NCBI GenBank assembly: GCA_019695345.1
Contig: JAIBAE010000022.1
Span: 1-55,985 of the forward strand
Origin: Bacteroidota bacterium
GTDB lineage: Bacteria > Bacteroidota > Ignavibacteria > Kapaibacteriales > NICIL-2
Length of the DNA stretch: 55,985 bases
Direction of reading: 5' to 3'
A model generated the notes under the pieces. That model did not search any database. It was not told the origin of the DNA and saw nothing but the letters and a program-made list of their open reading frames with translations. Each line of letters opens with the position of its first letter. The stretch's first letter is position 1. This document shows, piece after piece, positions 25,442 through 34,700 of the stretch. Position numbers and translations under genes: made by a program.

Positions 25442-25506
25442 AATACTTTACAAAAGAACCTTACAGAAAAATAATACGATACCATAGGGGATAATTAAGG
25501 GCAACA

Positions 25507-25578
25507 AGGTTCTTTCCGGCATTGTGCTGTTGTATATATAACATTAACGATTGGTGCCGTCGGGGCGACAGCAAAAGA
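25507..25578 (-). repeat. GCTATCGC-type structured intergenic repeat, copy 11 (flipped stem pair)
   Basis: Ends are AGGTTCTTTCCGGCATTG and GGTGCCGTCGGGGCGACAGC. The stem is CGGCA/TGCCG. It is the second half of the pair with 25375-25441. Confidence 0.8.
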
Positions 25579-25702
25579 ATACTACAGAAGCGTGAACAAT
25601 AGATTCAAAGGCAGAATTCGAGCCGTAGGCAGGGGAAAAAGAGAGTTCCAACAAGAAAGTAAATAATTATAAATATATTTCTTACACATTTTAGAGGTTA
25701 CC

Positions 25703-28700
25703 ATGAACATACGTAGTTATTGTTCATTGATTATTACAATGCTTTTGTGCGTAGCAGGGATGCAGGCGCAGAGTGTTAATTCATTTGCTTTCCATAATAG
25801 TACAGCCACCTTTACTTCGATTGTAGGACAGGGTGGTACAAATGATATTGTGTACCCCGGTAGCGGAGCGGGAACAGATTGGGATGACGACTACTTTACA
25901 GGCATTCCAATCGGTTTTACATTTAGTTATTTAGGGAATACATATACTACTTGTGCTGCGAATGTAAACGGGTTTATGATGCTTGGGGGAACAGCTGTAA
26001 GCGGAAGTTCGTGGGTTCCGGATTTAGATGGTAGCTCCGGCTCAAGCGGCCGCCCTGTACTTGCCCCATTTTGGAGTGATATGGAGTTGTTGGATGGTGG
26101 AAACGGATATTTATCGTACAGAACAGATGGAACATCACCTAATCGTGTTTTTACTATAGAGTGGAATCATGCCGAATGGACGTATACAAGTGGGGTGGAA
26201 AGTATTTCGTTTCAGGTTAAATTATATGAGACTACCGGTATTGTTGAGTTTAATTATCAGCAGGAAGACGCACAGGCATCAACACAGTCTATAGGTGTGG
26301 GTATTTCTGCAGCGGCTACAGGTAGCGGCTCTTTTATAAACATAACAAATGCTAACTACAATACAATATCAACTACAACCGAAACAACTGTTTCAACTAG
26401 ACCCAATAGTAATACACGGTTGCGTTTTACACCAATTGGTGGCTCGCAAACAGCCCCAACCAGCATTGGCTTCACCAATGTTACAAATTCAAGCATGACA
26501 GTAGGTTGGACAAATAACTTGGCAAATGCGGTGGCAAATGTTGTGTTTATTTCAACTGATAATACCAACTTTACACAAACAGGATTTGTTAATACCACGG
26601 GCACAGGTGCGTATTCGTTAAATGTTACGGGATTAAGTGGAAATACAACATATTACGTTAGAGTATATGCAGTAAATAATAGTGGTAGTAGTACAGCACT
26701 AACTGGCTCGCAGACAACTGCTTCCGGTACAATGGTAGGTACATATACAATTGGACCCAGCGGTGCTAGCTTTACCTCGGTTAAAATGGCGATAGATACA
26801 ATGAATGCAAAAGGGTTGGCTGGTGCGGTAGTGTTTGAATTATTACCCGCTTATACAAGTTCGGTTGAAACATTTCCATTAACATTTGGATCTATAACGG
26901 GTGCATCTTCTACAAATACGATAACATTCCGTCCGGCAACTGGAGCCACAAACCTTACAATTACTGGCTCTAATGCAACTGCAATATTAGATTTAAACGG
27001 AATAGACTACTTACGTTTCGACGGGCGTCCCGGAGGTAGTGGTATAACATCGCAGTTGACGATTTCCAACACGTCGGCAACGACTACAACATTATCAACA
27101 GTACGTTTTATTAACGATGCTACCTTTAATACATTTACATATTGTACAATACTTGGGGCAACAATTAATACAACAACTGGTTCGGTATCGGGTGGGGGTA
27201 CAATCCATTTTAGTACTGGTACATCTGCTGGTAATTCAAATAACACAATCAGTAATTGCAATATAGGTCCGGTTAACTCCACAACAGCAGTACCCTATAA
27301 AGCAGTGTATGCCTATAATGCCACAACATCTGCTATGAGTTTGAATAATACATTTTCAAACTGTAATATCTATGATATGTTTTATCCGGCCGGTACCAAC
27401 TATTGGTTTTATTTAGGAACAGGTAATGCCGCTTGGGTATTTAACGGGAACAGTATATACCAAACCCAAACACGTTCGCATACAGCGAGTAACAGTAACT
27501 ATGTTTTTTACTGTGCGAGTTCAAGTGTTAATCAGAAATATACCTTTAACGGAAATTATATTGGTGGAACAGCGCCACAGTGTGGTGGAACACCTATGAC
27601 GATTAATATTGGTGCATCTACAACATTAACGCCACTATTTTATGGCATATATGGTACACGGTCATCATCGTTAACTGATACGATGTTTATTACAAATAAC
27701 ACGTTTAGTAATATTAGTTGGACGACTGCTTCAACCAGTAGTTTAGGTTTTAATTGTGTGTATTCGTTTTCAGGTCCCCAATACATTGTAGGTAATACAT
27801 TTGGTAGTGCAACAGCCACCGGCAGTATTGTGATTAACTGTGTTGCTACTGGTACAACTGGAACAGGTTTTACAGGTGCTTATGCATACTCAAGTTCAAC
27901 ATCACTACCAACTATTATGAATAATAATACTGTTGGTGGTATATCAATGGTAAACACCGCAACTGCTTCAGGATGTTATTTTCAAGGATTGTATCTAAGC
28001 AGTACAACGGGTCCGGGTTCAACTATAAGTAACAATGTGATAGGAAATGCAACAGTTAGTAACTCAATTTCAACAAGTACAGGCATCACCGGTACTGTGA
28101 ATATGAGAGGTATTTACTTGGCAACATCAACAGGTGCTGTTGCAGTAGGTGTAACCAATAATCTAATCGCTAATATTACCTGTAACGGTGCATCTACTAC
28201 TTCGGGTGGTCAGTTTGTGCATGGTATTTATGGCTCAAGCGGCATCCATAATATTGCAAATAATACTATCAGAGATTTACGTAATTCAGCACCAAATGCA
28301 AGTTCTACGAATACAACGGTATCGGTAGTGGGGATAAATCAAGCATCAACTACTACCCCTGCCGGTCCAAGCGGGCATACAATTTCCGGTAATACAATCC
28401 ATACGTTAATAAATACAAATACAACAACAACGGGGTTATGGGTTGTTGGAATCAGTGCAAACAGTGCAACAGCAAGCTCAAACTTGGTTGAAAGAAATAC
28501 AATACATTCATTACGCTGTGCTACAACCACAACAACCGCATCGTGTCCAGTGGTAGGAATGTTAGGATTTGGCGGGCCAACCACCTATCAAAATAACATG
28601 ATACGATTAGGGTATGATGAAGGTGGAAATCCTATCTCATTATTAAATGGATATCAGGGATTCCAAAAAGCTTCAACAACTACCATTAACTTTTGGAATA

Positions 28701-31700
28701 ATAGTATTTATATTGGTGGTACAGTTGCAACCGGAGCTGCAAATTCTCTTGGTATATGGCGGAACGGTATTCCATCTTCCGGTACTGATGACATACGGAA
28801 TAATGTAGTGCAAATAGCACGTTCTGGTGGAACTGGCTCATATATTTGTATGAATGTTGGCAGTGCAACTCCAACATCAGTTGCTGCTGCAATAGCCGGG
28901 TTAAACATTAATAATAATGTGTATTACCATAATGGAGCCGGTGGATTTATAGGTGCGATTCAAATTTCAACATCGTACACCGGATATTCTACAATGTCCG
29001 CATGGCGGGGCGCGGTTGTTGGTGACGGTGCTTCTGGATATGGAAACCCCAATTATATCAATCCAACAGGATCGTCATCTTCCGGCGATTTACACATTTC
29101 CTCTACAGGGGCAACACCTATCGAGGGGAACGGTGCTGCAATCAGTTCTGTTGTAAATGACTATGATGGACAAACACGTTCCGGTTTAACACCAAATGAT
29201 ATTGGTGCAGATGCAGGTAATTTTACAGCAACGGATATATTTCCACCTACTATATCATATACACCAATTGCAAACTCGCCTGTAGCAAGTACAAAAGCTG
29301 TATCAGGCGTGGATATAACAGATTACTCTGGAGTTAATACTACAAGCGGTACACGCCCCCGATTATATTACAAAAAGATTGCAGAGGCAAATACATATGC
29401 CGGTAACACTAGTACCGATAACGGTTGGAAATGGGTAGAGGCAAACGGAACTACAACACCATTCTCCTTTACTATTAATTACTCGTTACTCAATAGTTCT
29501 TTAGCGACAGGTGATACTATTGTATATTTTGTTATTGCACAGGATGTTGCTACAACACCAAATGTGGGATTTAATACAGGTGTATTTACAGCCGACCCAA
29601 CATCTGTGAATTTAACTGCCACAAACTTCCCGATGAACATAGTACGTTTTTATAGAATTCTTCCTTCTGTTAGCGGTACAATAAATGTGGGACCAACAGA
29701 AACGATCAACTCAATTACAAACACCGGCGGATTGTTTGAATATATCAACAACAGAGTTGTTGTAGGTAATGTTACAGCGCAAATTACCGGTAACTTGATA
29801 AGTGAAACGGGAACTGTTGCGCTTAACCAAACTTCCGAAGATGGTACTGGTGGATATACAGTTACTATACGTCCTGCAGCGAGTACAACAGATACAATTA
29901 GTGGTTCTTATGCAGGAGGGTTAATCAGATTGAATGGTGCAGATAGGGTTGTTATTGACGGTAGAAGAGTAGGTGATGCAACAGGAAGAAATTTGACGGT
30001 TCATAATACAAGTACAACGGGATCTGTTGCAACAATTCAGTTGGTTAGCTTGGGTATTGCTGCGGGTGCTGTAAATGACACCATTAGGTATTGTAATTTA
30101 GGTGGTGGGCAGAATACCAATAGTACATCAAACGTTATATTCTCCGGAAGCACAATAAATACAGCAGGTTCAGATAATGATAATTTATCAATTGAGAATA
30201 ATGCTATCTATCGTAGCTATTACGGAATCAGATTATTGGGTGTTAGCGGAAGTGCGCATGACAATATAAATATATCCGGAAACTTTATCGGAGCGCAATC
30301 AGTTATTGGTAATACAGCTTCAGGCGATAGCTTGAAGTATAATGGTATTACGCTTTCTCAAGTTAATACCTCAAGCATAACAAGCAACACTATTAAAAAT
30401 ATATCAACTGCTACAACAAACGGGGCAGGGATTCTTACGGATAACAGTTCGGGATTACTTATAAGTAAAAATGTTATAGATGGTATAATCGGAAATGCAT
30501 CCAGTACATATTATACTCGTGCAATATGGCTCAATACTAACACGATAAACAGTACTGTATCTTCAAATGTAATGAATAATATTAAGTACATTAATACAGG
30601 AAACTGGGGATCATATGGACTAGAATGTTCAAGTGGACTTCAAACAACAAATTCTGTAATCATCAATAACATGATATCAAATGTTGCTCACGATTACGGT
30701 GGAGGAGCAGGTAGTACTTTTGCAGGTTATGGTATTCGAATAAATGGAAGCGGTGGTATACAGGTTATACACAATACCGTTTTATTAAGAGGTACAAACG
30801 GTACACCGGCAAGTGGCACCAATAACTCACATGCTTTTGCATGTATTGGTACTGCGCAAAATATGGATGTTCGAAATAATATCTTTTCAAATAGAATGTA
30901 TGGCTCATCCGGCTCTAAGTCATGGTGTGTATATGCTACCTCGTCGGCGACATTTACCAATTTTGATTATAATATTTTAGATACAGCCGGTAATACATTG
31001 CAGGGTGTGTTGGGGTATTATGGTGGTGATTTAGTAACGATAGCAGCATTTAGAACGAGCATGGGGGGAAATCAAAATACTTTCATGACCTCAGTTCCTT
31101 ATGCGGATTCATCAGCAAATTCAAACTTGCACTTAGGTCAGATAGTTACTAATTACAAAGGCACATCAGTCGTATCATCCATTGTATCAACGGATATCGA
31201 TGGCTTAACACGTTCAAACTATATTATAGGCGCAGATGAGGTTAAACCTGTGATCCAGTTTACCCAACAGCCATCGGGCTCAACAATATGCGAAGGCAGC
31301 AACTTTAGTGTTACCTCCGCAATTACTACTCCTATAACCTTTGATGACGGTGTAACACGTACAACACCAACACCAACATATCAATGGTTGTTAAACGGCA
31401 CTCCAATAACCGGAGCAACCAATGCAAGTTATAGTGTAACAGGTGCAACAACGGCTAATGCCGGAAGCTATGCACTACGCGTATATGCATCGAGTATAGA
31501 CTCGGCAACATCCAATGCTGCAACCGTTAATGTATATACCAATGCAAGCATCACAACACATCCAAGTGGAACGGGTAGTAACCTTTGTCCGGGCAATACA
31601 ACATTTACCTTAAGTGTTACAGCTACAGGTACAACACCAACGTATCAGTGGCAAAAACTTGTAGGTGCTACATGGACAGATATCTCTGGTGCAACAGCCT

Positions 31701-34700
31701 CAACATACCGTCCGGTAGCAGGGTGGGCAACAGCAGATAGCGGTAGTTATCGTGTAGTTGTATCCTCAACATCACCATGTTCACAAAGTAATAATAGTAA
31801 TGTTGCGGTTGTAGGTGTATTTACTGCTGCAAGTATAGCAACTCAACCAACCGTTACCCCATCCAACTCGCGTTGTTTAGGCGATGCCTTTACGTTAAGT
31901 GCTTCGGGAGCCGGTTCTGGGGTGCAGTACCAATGGAGATTAAACAGTACCAATATTACAGGTGCTACAAACTCAACGTATAGCGTAACATCGGCTACCC
32001 TGAGTGATTACGGTACATACGATATTGTTGTTTCTAATACATGTAATAGCGTTACTTCCAATACTATAGTTGTTTCACAAACAACACCAACATCAATAAC
32101 AACACAACCTGTAGCAAGCACAACATTATGTCCGGGACAAACGTACAATGTTAGTGTTGTTGCCGCAGGTGCTTCGTTAACGTATCAATGGCAAAAACTA
32201 AACGGCGCTGTTTGGAGTAATATCAGTGGAGCAACAAGTACATCATTTAGCATAGCATCTGTTACAGCAACCGATGCTGCAAGCTATCGAGTTAATGTTA
32301 CCGGTACATGCGGTACGGTTACCTCGGGCAATGCAGTACTGAACGTGAATGTAACAACAGCAATAACAACCCAGCCAACCCAACCAAGTGCCTATTGTGT
32401 AGGTGATAATATCTCTATTAGTGGTTTGGTTGCCGCAGGAACAAACGTAACATATCAATGGCAAAAACTGAGTGGTGTTACCTGGAACTCTATATCCGGT
32501 GCAACAAGTAGTATATACAGCCAAACAAATGCACAGGTTACAGACTCCGGCTCATACCGTGTGGTAGTTAGCGGTACATGTGGTACGGTAAACTCCAATA
32601 CAATAACAATCATTGTTAATTCACCAATTACGGTAACAACTCACCCAGCATGGAACAATCCAAATAAATGTACGGGCGAATCTGCTATAATAAGTGCTAC
32701 CATAGCAGGTACTGTATCAACCTACCAATGGCAAAGATTTAATGGTACCACTTGGGTAAATATCAGCGGTGCATCAGCATCAAGTTATACACTAAATAAT
32801 ATTGCGCTGGCTGATTCGGGCGATTACCGCTTATTACTCACCGGACCTTGTAGTTCGCCAACAACAACAAATTCAGATAGGTTGTTTGTACAACAAAACG
32901 TACAGATAACAGCAAATCCTCAAGGTTCGGCTGTGTGTGCAGGAAACTCAATTTCACTGTCAGTAACAACTATCGGAACAGTTGTATCCTATCAGTGGCA
33001 ACAAGACCAGCTACGCAACGGCACATGGACTAATATCAGTGGTGCAACAAGTTCTTCATATTCCAAATCAAATGTAACAGTTGCGGACTCCGGTAATTAC
33101 AGAGTATCAATAATTGGTACATGTAGTGCAATACCGGTTGTTTCAACAGGTGCTTCTATAGTAATTCAGTTACCATACTCAGTTACATCGCAACCAACAT
33201 GGCCAACTACACCTACAAATGTAGGTCAGGTTGTTTCGTTAACAGTTGGTTATACCGGTACAGCAAACTTCCAGTGGCAACGCGATCAACAGCGTAACAA
33301 CAACTGGGTTAACGTTGGTACCAACACAGCTACATATTCCTATACGGTTAATACTGTTGCAGATTCAGGTAATTACCGTTGTATAGTAACCGGACCTTGT
33401 ACAGCTGGAAGTGTTACAACAAGTACAGCTGCGGTATATACATGTCAGCCACCAACATTTACTTCGCAGCCACAACAACCGGGTACGTTGTGTCCGGGTG
33501 GTACGTTATCGTTAAGTGTACAAGTAAATACACAAGGTCAAACAGTAACCTATCAATGGCAACGTGATGTTAACCGAAATGGCACATGGACAAATATTAG
33601 TGGCGCTACAAATACATCGTATGTAAATAGTAACCTACAAACTACCGATGCAGGGTTCTATCGTGTACAACTGACAAGTTCTTGTAACGCTGTTCCAGTT
33701 AACAGTAATACGGTAGATGTTGTTCTTAACCAGCCAATTACAGTTACAACTCAACCAACATCACAGACAGTATGTGTTGGAGCAAATATTTCGTTTACGG
33801 CTGCCGCAACCGGCAATAACCCAACGTATCAATGGTTCTATAACAATGCGCCAATCAGTACAGGATTAAATGCTACTGCTGCATCTGCTACATTACAGTT
33901 AACCAATGTATCGGCAGCTAGTGCGGGTTCGTATAAATGTTTTATTAGTGGTACGTGTTCACCTAACGGCGTGTTTACCAATGCGGCAACATTAACAGTA
34001 AACAGTACTGTAACTATATCGCAACAACCACAGAACACAACCGGATGTGCAGGAACTCCTGTAACCTTTAGTGTTGCTGCGCAAGGTACAAATGTTGCCT
34101 ATCAATGGAAGTTCGGTGCTAGCGTAATTAGCGGTGCAACAAACGCCACATATTCTATTGCAAGTCCAACAACAGCAAACAACGGTTCCTATAGTGTAGA
34201 TGTAACAAGTACCTGTGGTAATACTACCAGTAACAGTGCAACATTAACAATTTACATTCCGGCAGCATTCAGTACACAACCTTCAGCTCAAACTGTATGT
34301 CAGGGTACAAATATTTCTTTATCAATTGGTATTAATGCAGATGCAAGCGGACCAACATACCAATGGCGTAAAAATGGTGCCGATATCAATGTGGCATTAA
34401 ACCCAACAGCATTATCTACAACACTTGTATTAAATAATGCTACACCTTCCGATAACGCTACCTATACCTGTATGGTGAAAACAGCATGTCAGCCAAATGG
34501 TATCGTTTCCAACGGAGCAACATTAACAGTAAACCCGGCTACTTCAATTGCAACCCAGCCAACAGGCACAACCGTATGCGAAGGAACTTCGGCAACACTG
34601 AATGTAGTAGCTCAGGGTACATCGTTAACATATCAATGGAAGAAAAACGGAACGGATATCTTTGGTGCAACCAATTCAAGTTATGTAATACCAAGTGTTG

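Larger units (their letters stand above)
25079..25702. other. 624-nt intergenic region between ftsH and the giant Ig-repeat gene
   Basis: The two genes are divergent, so promoters for both must lie here. The region holds two structured repeats (25375-25441 and 25507-25578) and a perfect 10-bp inverted repeat AAAGAACCTT (25453-25462) / AAGGTTCTTT (25506-25515) between them. TATATTTC near 25673 is a possible -7 element for the giant gene, but no good -33 TTG is seen. No small ORF is convincing. Confidence 0.5.
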
